DNA of 11,238 nt. Origin: an uncultured Actinomyces sp. (GTDB lineage: Bacteria; Actinomycetota; Actinomycetes; Actinomycetales; Actinomycetaceae). The stretch spans positions 1-11,238 of the forward strand of contig CAJZFF010000026.1 in NCBI GenBank assembly GCA_915069725.1, written 5' to 3'. Below the pieces are notes generated by a model that saw only the letters and a list, made by a program, of their open reading frames with translations, made no database searches and had not been told where the DNA came from. Shown piece by piece: positions 1-8,437 of this stretch. Position 1 is the first letter of the stretch. The number at the start of each line of letters is the position of its first letter. Both the position numbers and the translations under genes were made by a program.

Positions 1-10
1 CGGGATCCCC

Positions 11-1786
11 ATGCCGCTGACGGTGGCCCCGCCGATCCCCGGGGTGCCGGCCCTACCGGCCCAGGCCCGCCCCGGCCTGAGCCCGGACCCCGAGTGGTTC
101 CGCACGGCGGTCTTCTACGAGGCGCTGCTGCGCTCCTTCGCCGACTCCGACGGCGACGGCATCGGAGACCTGCGCGGGCTCATCTCCCGCCTGGACTACC
201 TGGCGTGGCTGGGCGTGGACTGCGTGTGGATCCCGCCCTTCTACCCCTCACCCATCCGCGACGGCGGCTACGACATCTCCGACTACACGGCCATCGACCC
301 GCGCTACGGGACGATGGAGGACTTCCGCGAGCTGGTCCACCAGGCCCATCAGCGCGGGATCCGCATCATCATCGACATGGTCGTCAACCACACCTCGGAC
401 GCCCACCCCTGGTTCCAGGCCTCCCGCTCGGACCCCGAGGGACCTTACGGGGACTTCTACGTGTGGGCCGACGACGACTCCGGCTACGACGACGCCCGCA
501 TCATCTTCGTGGACACCGAGGAGTCCAACTGGGCCTACGACGTCGAGCGCGGCCAGTTCTACTGGCACCGCTTCTTCTCCCACCAGCCCGACCTCAACTA
601 CCGCAACCCTGCGGTCATCGAGGCGATCCACGACGTCATCCGCTTCTGGGCGCGCACCGGGGTGGACGGCTTCCGCCTCGACGCCATCCCCTACCTGACC
701 GAGTCGGAGGGCACCAACTGCGAGAACCTGGCCGGCACCCACGAGATCATCGCCGGGATCCGTCAGATGCTCGACCGGGAGTTCCCCGGGACCATCACGC
801 TGGCCGAGGCCAACCAGTGGCCCGAGGACGTCGTGGAGTACTTCGGCACCGAGGAGGCGCCCGAGTGCACCATGTGCTTCCACTTCCCGGTCATGCCGCG
901 CATCTTCTACGCACTGCGGCAGGGCTCAGCCGAGGCCATCCGCTGGGTGCTGGAGAAGACCCCCGACATCCCCGCCCACGGGCAGTGGGGGACCTTCCTG
1001 CGCAACCACGACGAGCTGACCCTGGAGATGGTCACCGACGCCGAGCGCGACCAGATGTACGCCTGGTACGCCCCCGAGGAGCGCATGCGCGCCAACATCG
1101 GGATCCGGCGCCGCCTGGCCCCACTCCTGGACGCCTCACGCGCCGAGGTGGAGCTGGCCTACGCCCTGCTCCTGTCGCTGCCGGGCAGCCCCTGCCTCTA
1201 CTACGGCGACGAGATCGGCATGGGCGAGAACATCTGGCTGGAGGACCGCGACGCCGTGCGCACCCCCATGCAGTGGGACGACTCCCCCAACATGGGCTTC
1301 TCCTCAGTGGTCGACCCCGGCGCCCTGACGCTACCGCTCATCCAGGCCCCCGGCTACGCGCACCTGACGGTGGCCACCGAGATGGCCCGGCCCGACTCGC
1401 TGCTGCAGTTCACCCGGCGGATCCTGCACCTGCGCCGCGCCCACCCCGTCCTGGGACGCGGGAGCTTCCTCCTGCGCCCCACCAGTGATGACGCCGTCCT
1501 GGCGCACACGCGCTGCGACGAGGCGCCGGAGGAGGGGGCAGAGACCCTCCTGTGCGTCGCCAACCTCTCGGCCACCCCCCGGTCGGTGACGATCGAGGTT
1601 CCTGAGCTGGCGGGCAGGGGCACCACGGATCTGTTCGGGGGCTGCGCCTTCCCGCCCGTTGACGACCGAGGCCGCCTCACCCTGACGCTGGGAGCGCGCG
1701 GATACTACTGGCTGTCCGTTGACCGGACCGAACCCGACGACGCCCCCCAGGGCGACCACGACAACCACCCGACCGAGGAAGTCTGA
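11..1786 (+). CDS. treS: Trehalose synthase (maltose alpha-D-glucosyltransferase)
   Basis: A cytoplasmic GH13 enzyme that interconverts trehalose and maltose by intramolecular glucosyl transfer, feeding maltose to the maltokinase encoded next. The 591-aa protein matches the usual TreS length of about 600. A proline-rich lead (residues 1-25) precedes the (beta/alpha)8 barrel, which starts at DPEWFRTAVFYEALLRSFADSDGDG (read as two adjoining blocks, residues 26-50). GH13 landmarks are DMVVNH (122-127), the nucleophile Asp224 in GFRLDA, the acid/base Glu266 in LAEANQWPED, and Asp334 in RNHDEL. The stretch around LYYGDEIGMGENIWLEDRDAVRTPMQW (397-422) is typical of TreS and separates it from ordinary amylases. 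A C-terminal beta domain (about 485-570) ends in a short hydrophilic acidic tail. The frame is open to the window edge and no ribosome binding site is visible in the 10 bases before this ATG, so the true start could lie upstream. The stop overlaps the next start (TGATG). In mycobacteria TreS and maltokinase form a complex; here that is inference. Confidence 0.95.
   Translation: MPLTVAPPIPGVPALPAQARPGLSPDPEWFRTAVFYEALLRSFADSDGDGIGDLRGLISRLDYLAWLGVDCVWIPPFYPSPIRDGGYDISDYTAIDPRYGTMEDFRELVHQAHQRGIRIIIDMVVNHTSDAHPWFQASRSDPEGPYGDFYVWADDDSGYDDARIIFVDTEESNWAYDVERGQFYWHRFFSHQPDLNYRNPAVIEAIHDVIRFWARTGVDGFRLDAIPYLTESEGTNCENLAGTHEIIAGIRQMLDREFPGTITLAEANQWPEDVVEYFGTEEAPECTMCFHFPVMPRIFYALRQGSAEAIRWVLEKTPDIPAHGQWGTFLRNHDELTLEMVTDAERDQMYAWYAPEERMRANIGIRRRLAPLLDASRAEVELAYALLLSLPGSPCLYYGDEIGMGENIWLEDRDAVRTPMQWDDSPNMGFSSVVDPGALTLPLIQAPGYAHLTVATEMARPDSLLQFTRRILHLRRAHPVLGRGSFLLRPTSDDAVLAHTRCDEAPEEGAETLLCVANLSATPRSVTIEVPELAGRGTTDLFGGCAFPPVDDRGRLTLTLGARGYYWLSVDRTEPDDAPQGDHDNHPTEEV
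1775..1780 (+). promoter_or_regulatory. Ribosome binding site of the maltokinase gene
   Basis: GAGGAA lies inside the last codons of treS, five bases before the ATG at 1786. It supports the one-base overlap start (TGATG) and suggests translation of the kinase is coupled to that of treS. Confidence 0.7.
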
Positions 1787-3393
1787 TGCCCAACGAACCG
1801 ATCTCCGCCGCACCACAGCCCACCACCGTGCCGGCACAGTCCCTGCGCAGCACCCACGCCCCGTCGACCTGGCCCACCAATGCCGAGATCCTCGCTGCGC
1901 TGGAACCGTGGATGCTCCAACGGCGCTGGTTCCCGCTCAAGGGGGACGCCGCACCGCCCCTGGGCTCCCTGCGCGTGATCGCAACCTGGGAGCCGGAGGA
2001 GGGGGTGCGAGACCTCGTCATCGCCGCCCTACGGGGCAACCAGGCCGAGACCGGTCACCGCGACGGGATGGTGCTGCTGCACGTACCGGTGGTCCTGGAG
2101 GCCGCCGAGGCGCTCGACTCCTTCGCCACCCCCGGTGAGGCACCCGGCAACCACGGCCTGCTGGTGACCACCGGCTCTCAGGGGTCACCCACGCAGGTGG
2201 CGCTCGTCGACGGCGCCCACCACCCGGCCTTCTGGCGTGCCTGGGCCCTGAGCGCGCTGGAGGCGGGCACCGTCCTGGGCGAGGCCGGAGCCCTGGCCAT
2301 CGCCCAGCGGGCGCCGAGGCTGCGGGTGACCACCGGGGAGCAGTCCAACACCTCCGTCATCCTGCCGGCCCCCTCCGACCCCGCCGAGGCTCTTGGGGAG
2401 CAGGACGCCGCCACCGGCGACCTCATCGTCAAGCTCCTGCGGGTCCTGGAGCACGGGCGCAACCCCGACGTGGAGCTGTCGGTGGCCCTGGCCCGCAGCG
2501 GCTGGGACCGGGTGCGCACACCCGTGGCCTGGTCCACCCTGACCTGGACGCGCATGGGCGGCTGCGGCCAGCCGACCCTGGAGGAGTCCACCGACTCGGC
2601 CGTGGCCTGCAGCTTCGTCCCCCGCGCCGATGACGGCTTCGAGCTGTTCTGCTCACTGGCCTCCACCGATGACGTCGACGGGCCGGTGCGGGCCCGGGCC
2701 GTGGACCTGGCCCGGGATCTGGGACGCACGACCGCGCAGATGCACCACCACCTGGCCGCATCCCTGGGCACGAGCCGGCCGCCAACGCCGACCGAGCTCG
2801 CTGCCTCCCTGCGCAAGCGTGCCCGGTGGGCGCTGGAGGAGGTGCCCGAGCTCTCCGGGCACATCCGGGCCCTGGAGCTCAAGGTGGAGCAGACCCTGGA
2901 GCGGCTCGAGGCGCTCGAGGCCCTGGAGCCGGCCACCCGCATCCACGGCGACTACCACCTGGGGCAGGTGCTTCACGAGATCGGCGGCCAGCAGCGCTGG
3001 TACGTCCTGGACTTCGAGGGCGAGCCCCTGCGCCCCCTGGCCCAGCGCTCCGACCCCGACCTGCCAGCCCGGGACGTGGCCGGCATGCTGCGCTCCTTCG
3101 ACTACGCCGCCGCCGTGGGCAAGGCACCCCACCCCGATTGGCTCCCCGCCGTGCGCTCCGCCTTCGAGGAGGGCTACCGCCTGGGACGCCAGGAGACCGG
3201 CTCGCTCGCCCCGTCACCGGCGGCATCCGGCGACCAGGAGCAGGCCGAGGCCTCGTACCAGACGGTCCTGACCTGCCTGGAGCTGGACAAGGCCCTCTAC
3301 GAGGCCGTCTACGAGGCCCGTAACCGCCCCGACTGGTTGGGCATCCCCATGGCGGGGATCGAGTCGGTCCTGTCCAAGCACGCGGAGGGCTGA
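1786..3393 (+). CDS. mak: Maltokinase
   Basis: Phosphorylates maltose to maltose 1-phosphate with a nucleoside triphosphate, supplying the substrate of the maltosyltransferase GlgE. The N-terminal cap region contains the family-like [14 protein letters not shown] (41-54). Next come the nucleotide-binding [10 protein letters not shown] (184-193) and LIVKLLR with Lys216, then [10 protein letters not shown] (222-231). The C-terminal lobe has the aminoglycoside-phosphotransferase-like catalytic loop [12 protein letters not shown] (385-396, catalytic Asp389) and the metal-binding [12 protein letters not shown] (407-418, Asp409). At 535 aa it is longer than the mycobacterial enzyme of about 455. 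The extra length appears to sit in an N-terminal lead (about 1-30) and a Ser/Pro/Ala/Glu-rich stretch (about 470-490). It overlaps treS by one base and is a separate protein, not the TreS-maltokinase fusion seen in some bacteria. The alternative name pep2 is used in mycobacteria. Assignment is firm; the length comparison is from memory. Confidence 0.92.
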   Translation: MPNEPISAAPQPTTVPAQSLRSTHAPSTWPTNAEILAALEPWMLQRRWFPLKGDAAPPLGSLRVIATWEPEEGVRDLVIAALRGNQAETGHRDGMVLLHVPVVLEAAEALDSFATPGEAPGNHGLLVTTGSQGSPTQVALVDGAHHPAFWRAWALSALEAGTVLGEAGALAIAQRAPRLRVTTGEQSNTSVILPAPSDPAEALGEQDAATGDLIVKLLRVLEHGRNPDVELSVALARSGWDRVRTPVAWSTLTWTRMGGCGQPTLEESTDSAVACSFVPRADDGFELFCSLASTDDVDGPVRARAVDLARDLGRTTAQMHHHLAASLGTSRPPTPTELAASLRKRARWALEEVPELSGHIRALELKVEQTLERLEALEALEPATRIHGDYHLGQVLHEIGGQQRWYVLDFEGEPLRPLAQRSDPDLPARDVAGMLRSFDYAAAVGKAPHPDWLPAVRSAFEEGYRLGRQETGSLAPSPAASGDQEQAEASYQTVLTCLELDKALYEAVYEARNRPDWLGIPMAGIESVLSKHAEG

Positions 3394-3481
3394 GCACGCG
3401 ACGATCCCCCATCCCCCTCATCCCCATCGGTCCGACGTCCAAAAGCACCCGTTAATCACCAACCCATGGAAGAGTTGCTGT
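3394..3481 (+). other. Short intergenic leader before glgB
   Basis: Eighty-eight bases with no gene. A C-rich stretch carries three ATCCCC repeats starting at 3404, 3411 and 3420. A weak GTTAAT at 3451-3456 could be a -10 element but has no acceptable -35 partner, so an internal promoter is unproven. No terminator-like hairpin is seen, so readthrough from mak into glgB is the simplest reading. Confidence 0.5.
3468..3474 (+). promoter_or_regulatory. Ribosome binding site of glgB
   Basis: GGAAGAG sits seven bases before the ATG at 3482 and decides that start for glgB. Confidence 0.75.
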
Positions 3482-5692
3482 ATGAGCGCCAACACACCTG
3501 AGAAGGACCTCGCCCCTGTCCCTGTGGACCCCTGGATTCTGGCTGACGTCGCCTACGCGCGCTACCACGACCCGCACGAGGTCCTGGGCGCCCACGTCGG
3601 CGAGAACGGAGTCACCATCCGCACCGTCCGGCACCTGGCCGACGACGTCGTCGTCGTCACCAAGGACGGCACTCACCCGGCCGCCCATGAGCAGGACGGC
3701 GTGTGGGTGGCGGTCCTGCCCGGCCAGGAGATCCCCGACTACCGCATCAAGGTCACCTACGGCGACGAGACCACCACCGTCGACGACCCCTACCGCTACA
3801 TGCCGACCCTGGGCGAGATGGACACCTACCTCATCTCCGAGGGCCGCCACGAGGAGCTGTGGGAGGTCCTGGGCGCCCACGTCAAGCGCTACGACGGCCC
3901 TATGGGTGAGGTCGAGGGAACCGCCTTCGCCGTGTGGGCCCCCAACGCCCGCGCCGTGCGCGTCGTCGGCGACTTCAACTACTGGGACGGCACCGCCACC
4001 GCCATGCGCTCCCTGGGCTCATCGGGAGTGTGGGAGCTGTTCGTTCCGGGCGTGGGGGTCGGTGCGCGCTACAAGTTCGAGCTCTGCTTCGCCGACGGCT
4101 CCTGGCACCAGAAGGCCGACCCGATGGCCCGCGCCACCGAGGTCCCCCCGGCCACCGCCTCGGTGGTCACCGACCAGTTCCACGAGTGGGAGGACCAGGA
4201 GTGGATGGCCAAGCGTGCCACCACCGACCCCCACAGCGGGCCGATGAGCATCTACGAGGTCCACGTCGGCTCGTGGCGCCAGGGACTGGGCTTCCGCGGC
4301 CTGGCTAAGGAGCTGGTCCCCTACGTCAAGGAGGCCGGCTTCACCCACGTGGAGTTCCTGCCGGTGGCCGAGCACCCCTTCGGCGGCTCCTGGGGCTACC
4401 AGGTCACCAGCTACTACGCGCCCACCTCGCGCTTCGGCACCCCGGACGACTTCCGCTACCTGGTGGACCAGCTCCACCAGGCCGGCATCGGCGTCATCCT
4501 GGACTGGGTGCCCGCCCACTTCCCCAAGGACGAGTGGGCCCTGGCCCGCTTCGACGGCACCCCGCTGTACGAGGACCCCGACCCGCAGCGCGGTGAGCAT
4601 CCCGACTGGGGCACCTACGTGTTCAACTTCGGACGCAACGAGGTGCGCAACTTCCTGGTCGCCAACGCCCTGTACTGGCTCCAGGAGTTCCACGCCGATG
4701 GTCTGCGCGTCGACGCCGTGGCCTCCATGCTCTACCTGGACTACTCGCGCCAGGACGGCCAGTGGCACCCCAACCAGTTCGGCGGCCGCGAGAACCTGGA
4801 GGCCATCAGCTTCCTGCAGGAGGCCACCGCCACCGCCTACCGCAAGAACCCCGGCATCATCATGGCTGCCGAGGAGTCCACGGCGTGGCCTGGCGTCACC
4901 GCTCCCACCGAGTACGGCGGCCTGGGCTTCGGACTGAAGTGGAACATGGGGTGGATGAACGACACCCTGCGCTACCTGGCGGAGGACCCCGTCAACCGCC
5001 GCTACCACCACGGAGAGCTGACCTTCTCCCTCGTCTACGCCTTCTCCGAGCAGTTCATCCTGCCGCTGAGCCACGATGAGGTCGTCCACGGCAAGGGCTC
5101 CCTGCTGTCCAAGATGCCCGGCGACCCCTGGCAGGAGCTGGCGGGGCTGCGCGCCCTGTACGCCTACCAGTGGTCCCACCCCGGCAAGCAGCTGCTGTTC
5201 ATGGGCCAGGAGTTCGGTCAGGGAACCGAGTGGAACGCCGATACCTCCCTGGACTGGTGGATTCTGGACGACCCCGGCCACCAGGGGCTGCTCGCCCTGG
5301 TCAGTGACCTCAACCGCCTCTACCTGAGCTCACCGGCCCTGTGGTCGGAGGACTTCTCCCACCGAGGATTCGAGTGGATCGAGGCCGGCGACGGCGACCA
5401 CAACGTCCTGTCCTACCTGCGTAAGGGGACCGATGCCGACGGGCGGGCCGACCTGATGGTCTGCATCATCAACTTCGCCGGCACCCCGCACGAGGGCTAC
5501 CGGGTGGGCCTGCCCTTCGCCGGGGACTGGGAGGAGGTCCTCAACACCGACTCCGAGGAGTACGGAGGCTCCGGCGTGGGCAACCTGGGCCGGGTCGAGG
5601 CCGAGGACCTGCCCTGGAACGGGCGCCCGGCCTCGGTGCGCCTGCGGGTCCCCCCGATGGGAGCGGTCTTCCTGCGTCCGGCGCAGGACTGA
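3482..5692 (+). CDS. glgB: 1,4-alpha-glucan branching enzyme
   Basis: Cuts an alpha-1,4-glucan chain and reattaches the piece by an alpha-1,6 bond, making the branches of glycogen. At 736 aa it is close in length to mycobacterial GlgB, with two N-terminal beta-sandwich domains: N1 (about 15-115, including [13 protein letters not shown]) and a CBM48-type N2 (about 140-235, including [22 protein letters not shown], read as 149-170). The GH13 barrel begins near 255 ([11 protein letters not shown]). Catalytic landmarks are DWVPAHF (341-347), the nucleophile Asp411 in [11 protein letters not shown], the acid/base Glu464 in MAAEEST, and Asp532 in [25 protein letters not shown] (573-585) is characteristic of branching enzymes. 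A C-terminal all-beta domain follows (about 635-736). The ATG is supported by GGAAGAG upstream. It lies 88 bases after mak on the same strand and is followed by a strong hairpin, so it probably ends the treS-mak-glgB unit. Confidence 0.97.
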   Translation: MSANTPEKDLAPVPVDPWILADVAYARYHDPHEVLGAHVGENGVTIRTVRHLADDVVVVTKDGTHPAAHEQDGVWVAVLPGQEIPDYRIKVTYGDETTTVDDPYRYMPTLGEMDTYLISEGRHEELWEVLGAHVKRYDGPMGEVEGTAFAVWAPNARAVRVVGDFNYWDGTATAMRSLGSSGVWELFVPGVGVGARYKFELCFADGSWHQKADPMARATEVPPATASVVTDQFHEWEDQEWMAKRATTDPHSGPMSIYEVHVGSWRQGLGFRGLAKELVPYVKEAGFTHVEFLPVAEHPFGGSWGYQVTSYYAPTSRFGTPDDFRYLVDQLHQAGIGVILDWVPAHFPKDEWALARFDGTPLYEDPDPQRGEHPDWGTYVFNFGRNEVRNFLVANALYWLQEFHADGLRVDAVASMLYLDYSRQDGQWHPNQFGGRENLEAISFLQEATATAYRKNPGIIMAAEESTAWPGVTAPTEYGGLGFGLKWNMGWMNDTLRYLAEDPVNRRYHHGELTFSLVYAFSEQFILPLSHDEVVHGKGSLLSKMPGDPWQELAGLRALYAYQWSHPGKQLLFMGQEFGQGTEWNADTSLDWWILDDPGHQGLLALVSDLNRLYLSSPALWSEDFSHRGFEWIEAGDGDHNVLSYLRKGTDADGRADLMVCIINFAGTPHEGYRVGLPFAGDWEEVLNTDSEEYGGSGVGNLGRVEAEDLPWNGRPASVRLRVPPMGAVFLRPAQD

Positions 5693-5711
5693 CCCGGACT
5701 GACACCACGCA

Positions 5712-5753
5712 CCGCGGTGGAGTGAGGGGCATGGACCTCTCACCCCACCGCGG
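5712..5753 (+). terminator. Hairpin after glgB, probable transcription terminator
   Basis: Arms CCGCGGTGGAGTGAGGGG (5712-5729) and CCTCTCACCCCACCGCGG (5736-5753) form an 18-position stem with one A/C mismatch and one G-U pair, closing a six-base loop (CATGGA). It starts 19 bases after the glgB stop. No T run follows, only CCTGCTGCTTGCC, which is common for terminators in high-GC actinobacteria. Confidence 0.7.
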
Positions 5754-5780
5754 CCTGCTGCTTGCCACATCATCAGAACT

Positions 5781-5811
5781 TTGAACTCGGCCCACCACTA
5801 TCGCCTATGAG
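5781..5811 (+). promoter_or_regulatory. Weak promoter candidate for glgP
   Basis: TTGAAC (5781-5786) and TATGAG (5806-5811) are spaced by 19 bases, with four of six consensus matches each. A second -10-like TACGAT lies at 5900-5905 without a clear -35. A promoter should exist somewhere between the hairpin at 5712-5753 and glgP, but which element is used cannot be told from sequence alone. Confidence 0.25.
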
Positions 5812-5916
5812 CGGGTAGTCTGGGCCCTGTCTCGCACAGGCGCGCGGCCTCCGGTGCCATGTTCCCTTGCGCGCTCCGGTCGGCCCGGCCCCGTCGATGT
5901 ACGATGTTTCAGTCCG

Positions 5917-5933
5917 CTGCAAAACTCTTGCAG
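5917..5933 (+). promoter_or_regulatory. Inverted repeat CTGCAA-N5-TTGCAG, possible operator of glgP
   Basis: A perfect inverted repeat (CTGCAA, spacer AACTC, TTGCAG) lies 33 bases before the glgP ATG, in an AT-richer patch of the leader. The right half with its flanking base reads CTTGCAG, the repeat I recall from maltose- and amylase-gene promoters of Streptomyces bound by the LacI-family regulator MalR. The GCAA...TTGC outline also resembles LacI-family operators in general. It could instead be a small RNA hairpin in the leader. Function is inference. Confidence 0.4.
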
Positions 5934-5955
5934 TCGGCGACCACGATGCCTGACA

Positions 5956-5960
5956 AGGGA
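5956..5960 (+). promoter_or_regulatory. Ribosome binding site that fixes the glgP start
   Basis: AGGGA (5956-5960, within AAGGGAAGAAG) ends six bases before the ATG at 5967. The in-frame ATGs at 5859, 5904 and 5946 lack a comparable site, so 5967 is preferred. Confidence 0.7.
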
Positions 5961-5966
5961 AGAAGA

Positions 5967-8333
5967 ATGACACAGAAGCTGGTCACGAGCGCCCCCGCGC
6001 AGGTGCGCGCCGTATCCGGTCGACCCGAGACCGCAGCCACCCTCATGGAGGTCTGGCAGGGTCTGTCCGCCGCCGTCGTCGACACCATCGCGGACGACTG
6101 GTACGCCACCGAGCAGAAGTACAGCGCCGGACGCCAGGAGCACTACTTCTCCGCCGAGTTCCTCATGGGCCGCGCCCTGCTCAACAACCTCTCCAACCTG
6201 GGGATGGTCGACGAGGCACGCGAGGCCGTCGGTTCCTTCGGCGTCAACCTCAGCGACGTCCTGGAGCAGGAGCCCGACGCCGCCCTGGGCAACGGCGGGC
6301 TGGGCCGCCTGGCCGCCTGCTTCCTCGACTCCTGCGCCACCCTCGACCTGCCGGTCAACGGCTTCGGCATCCTCTACCGCTACGGCCTGTTCAAGCAGCT
6401 CTTCGAGGACGGCTTCCAGACCGAGCACCCCGACCCCTGGATGGAGGAGGGCTACCCCTTCGTCATCCGCCACGAGGAGGCCCAGCGCCTGGTCCACTAC
6501 CAGGACATGACCGTGCGCGCCATCCCCTACGACATGCCCATCACCGGCTATGGCACCAAGAACGTGGGGACCCTGCGCCTGTGGAAGGCCGAGCCGCTCG
6601 AGGAGTTCGACTACGACGCCTTCAACTCCCAGCGCTTCACCGAGGCCATCGTCGAGCGCGAGCGCACCTCGGACATCTCCCGAGTCCTCTACCCCAACGA
6701 CACCACCTACGAGGGCAAGGTCCTGCGGGTGCGCCAGCAGTACTTCTTCTGCTCGGCCTCCCTGCAGCAGATCGTTGAGAACTACGTGAAGCACCACGGC
6801 GAGGACCTGTCCGGCTTCGCCGACTACAACGCCATCCAGCTCAACGACACCCACCCGGTGCTCGCCATCCCCGAGCTGATGCGCATCCTCCTGGACGAGC
6901 ACCACCTGGGCTGGGAGGAGGCCTGGGAGGTGGTCACCAAGACCTTCGCCTACACCAACCACACGGTGCTGGCCGAGGCCCTGGAGACCTGGGAGATCTC
7001 CATCTTCGACCGCCTCTTCCCGCGCATCACCGAGATCGTCCGCGAGATCGACCGCCGCTTCCGCCTGGAGATGGCCGAGCGCGGCCTGGAGCAGGGCACC
7101 ATCGACTACATGGCCCCCATCTCCGGGGACAAGGTGCGCATGGCCTGGATCGCCTGCTACGCCTCCTACTCCATCAACGGCGTCGCCGCGCTGCACACCG
7201 AGATCATCAAGCGCGAGACCCTGGGCGAGTGGCACGCCATCTGGCCCGAGCGCTTCAACAACAAGACCAACGGCGTCACCCCGCGCCGCTGGCTGCGCCA
7301 GTGCAACCCGCGCCTGTCGGCGCTCCTGGACGAGGTCACCGGCTCGGACACCTGGGTCAAGGACCTCTCCGTCCTGGCCGAGCACACCGACTCCGTGGAC
7401 GAGTCCGTCTACGACCGCCTGGCGGAGATCAAGCACGCCAACAAGGTCGACTTCGCCGCCTGGATCGCCCAGCGCGAGGGGATCGAGATCGACCCGGAGG
7501 CCATCTTCGACGTCCAGATCAAGCGCCTCCACGAGTACAAGCGCCAGCTGCTCAACGCCATCTACATCCTGGACCTCTACTTCCGCATGAAGCAGGACCC
7601 GAGCCTGCAGGTCCCCAAGCGGGTCTTCATCTTCGGGGCCAAGGCCGCTCCCGGGTACATCCGGGCCAAGGCCATCATCAAGCTCATCAACGCCATCGCC
7701 GACCTGGTCAACAACGACCCCGTGGTCTCCCAGACCATCAAGGTCGTCTTCGTCCACAACTACAACGTCTCCCCCGCCGAGCACATCATCCCGGCCGCCG
7801 ACATCTCCGAGCAGATCTCGATGGCGGGCAAGGAGGCCTCGGGCACGTCCAACATGAAGTTCATGATGAACGGCGCCCTGACCCTGGGCACGCTCGACGG
7901 CGCCAACGTGGAGATCCTGGAGGCGGTCGGTGACGACAACGCCTACATCTTCGGCGCCACCGAGGACGAGCTGCCCGCCCTGCGCGAGAGCTACGACCCC
8001 GTGTGGCACTACGAGAACGTCCCCGGTCTCAAGCGCGTCCTGGACGCCTTCACCGACGGCACCCTGGACGACAACGGCTCGGGCTGGTTCGCCGACCTGC
8101 GCCGCAGCCTGCTGGAGGCCTCCTACGAGCCCGCCGACGTCTACTACGTCCTGGGCGACTTCGCCTCCTACCGCGAGACCAAGGACGCCATGGCGGCCGA
8201 CTACGCCGACACCCGCGCCTGGCAGCGCAAGGCCTGGGTGAACATCACCCGCTCGGGCCGCTTCTCCTCCGACCGCACCATCAGCGACTATGCCCGCGAG
8301 GTCTGGAAGATCGACCCCGAGCCCATCGCCTGA
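5967..8333 (+). CDS. glgP: Glycogen/alpha-glucan phosphorylase
   Basis: A PLP-dependent GT35 enzyme that releases glucose 1-phosphate from the non-reducing ends of alpha-1,4-glucans in the cytoplasm. With the start at 5967 it has 788 aa, near the usual 790-815 of bacterial phosphorylases. Family landmarks are YFSAEFLMGRAL (60-71), LGNGGLGRLAACFLDS (107-122), IQLNDTHPVLAIPELMR (290-306), the FNNKTNGVTPRRWL block (430-443), FDVQIKRLHEYKRQLLN (514-530), and GKEASGTSNMKF (621-632), in which Lys631 should carry PLP. The C-terminus ends in SSDRTISDYAREVWKIDP, as in the E. coli enzyme. No N-terminal regulatory extension is seen. It is set apart from glgB by a hairpin and a 274-base leader, suggesting glycogen breakdown is controlled separately from synthesis. 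An inverted repeat at 5917-5933 is a possible operator. It is convergent with the thioredoxin-fold gene downstream. Confidence 0.97.
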   Translation: MTQKLVTSAPAQVRAVSGRPETAATLMEVWQGLSAAVVDTIADDWYATEQKYSAGRQEHYFSAEFLMGRALLNNLSNLGMVDEAREAVGSFGVNLSDVLEQEPDAALGNGGLGRLAACFLDSCATLDLPVNGFGILYRYGLFKQLFEDGFQTEHPDPWMEEGYPFVIRHEEAQRLVHYQDMTVRAIPYDMPITGYGTKNVGTLRLWKAEPLEEFDYDAFNSQRFTEAIVERERTSDISRVLYPNDTTYEGKVLRVRQQYFFCSASLQQIVENYVKHHGEDLSGFADYNAIQLNDTHPVLAIPELMRILLDEHHLGWEEAWEVVTKTFAYTNHTVLAEALETWEISIFDRLFPRITEIVREIDRRFRLEMAERGLEQGTIDYMAPISGDKVRMAWIACYASYSINGVAALHTEIIKRETLGEWHAIWPERFNNKTNGVTPRRWLRQCNPRLSALLDEVTGSDTWVKDLSVLAEHTDSVDESVYDRLAEIKHANKVDFAAWIAQREGIEIDPEAIFDVQIKRLHEYKRQLLNAIYILDLYFRMKQDPSLQVPKRVFIFGAKAAPGYIRAKAIIKLINAIADLVNNDPVVSQTIKVVFVHNYNVSPAEHIIPAADISEQISMAGKEASGTSNMKFMMNGALTLGTLDGANVEILEAVGDDNAYIFGATEDELPALRESYDPVWHYENVPGLKRVLDAFTDGTLDDNGSGWFADLRRSLLEASYEPADVYYVLGDFASYRETKDAMAADYADTRAWQRKAWVNITRSGRFSSDRTISDYAREVWKIDPEPIA

Positions 8334-8348
8334 TCGTCACGGCATGAG

Positions 8349-8384
8349 CGAGCGCCCCTCACCGGTTGCGGTGAGGGGCGCTCG
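8349..8384. terminator. Perfect hairpin between convergent genes, probable bidirectional terminator
   Basis: Arms CGAGCGCCCCTCACCG (8349-8364) and CGGTGAGGGGCGCTCG (8369-8384) pair perfectly over 16 bp around the loop GTTG. It begins 16 bases after the glgP stop and lies 53 bases beyond the end of the facing - strand gene, so it can serve both. No T run is present on either side. Confidence 0.75.
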
Positions 8385-8437
8385 TGGCATGCGCCGGGTG
8401 TGAGCTAAGAACGCCCGGCAGGGCTGCTCATCGAGGC

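Noticed and set aside
3404..3430. G-quadruplex on the - strand
   Set aside because: Only three G tracts are present, and a fourth is missing within a reasonable distance.
4019..5281. Open frame on the - strand (420 aa) opposite glgB
   Set aside because: Same mirror effect; it lies wholly inside glgB, which has all catalytic motifs.
5859..5966. Extended N-terminus of glgP from ATG 5859
   Set aside because: The added 36 residues do not resemble phosphorylases, have no ribosome binding site, and would place the inverted repeat inside coding sequence; ATG 5967 has a good site.
5805..8009. Long open frame on the - strand (734 aa) opposite glgP
   Set aside because: Its Val/Gly/Leu/Asp/His-rich composition is the mirror of glgP codons in GC-rich DNA; it has no recognisable domain, and glgP is an unmistakable gene over its whole length.
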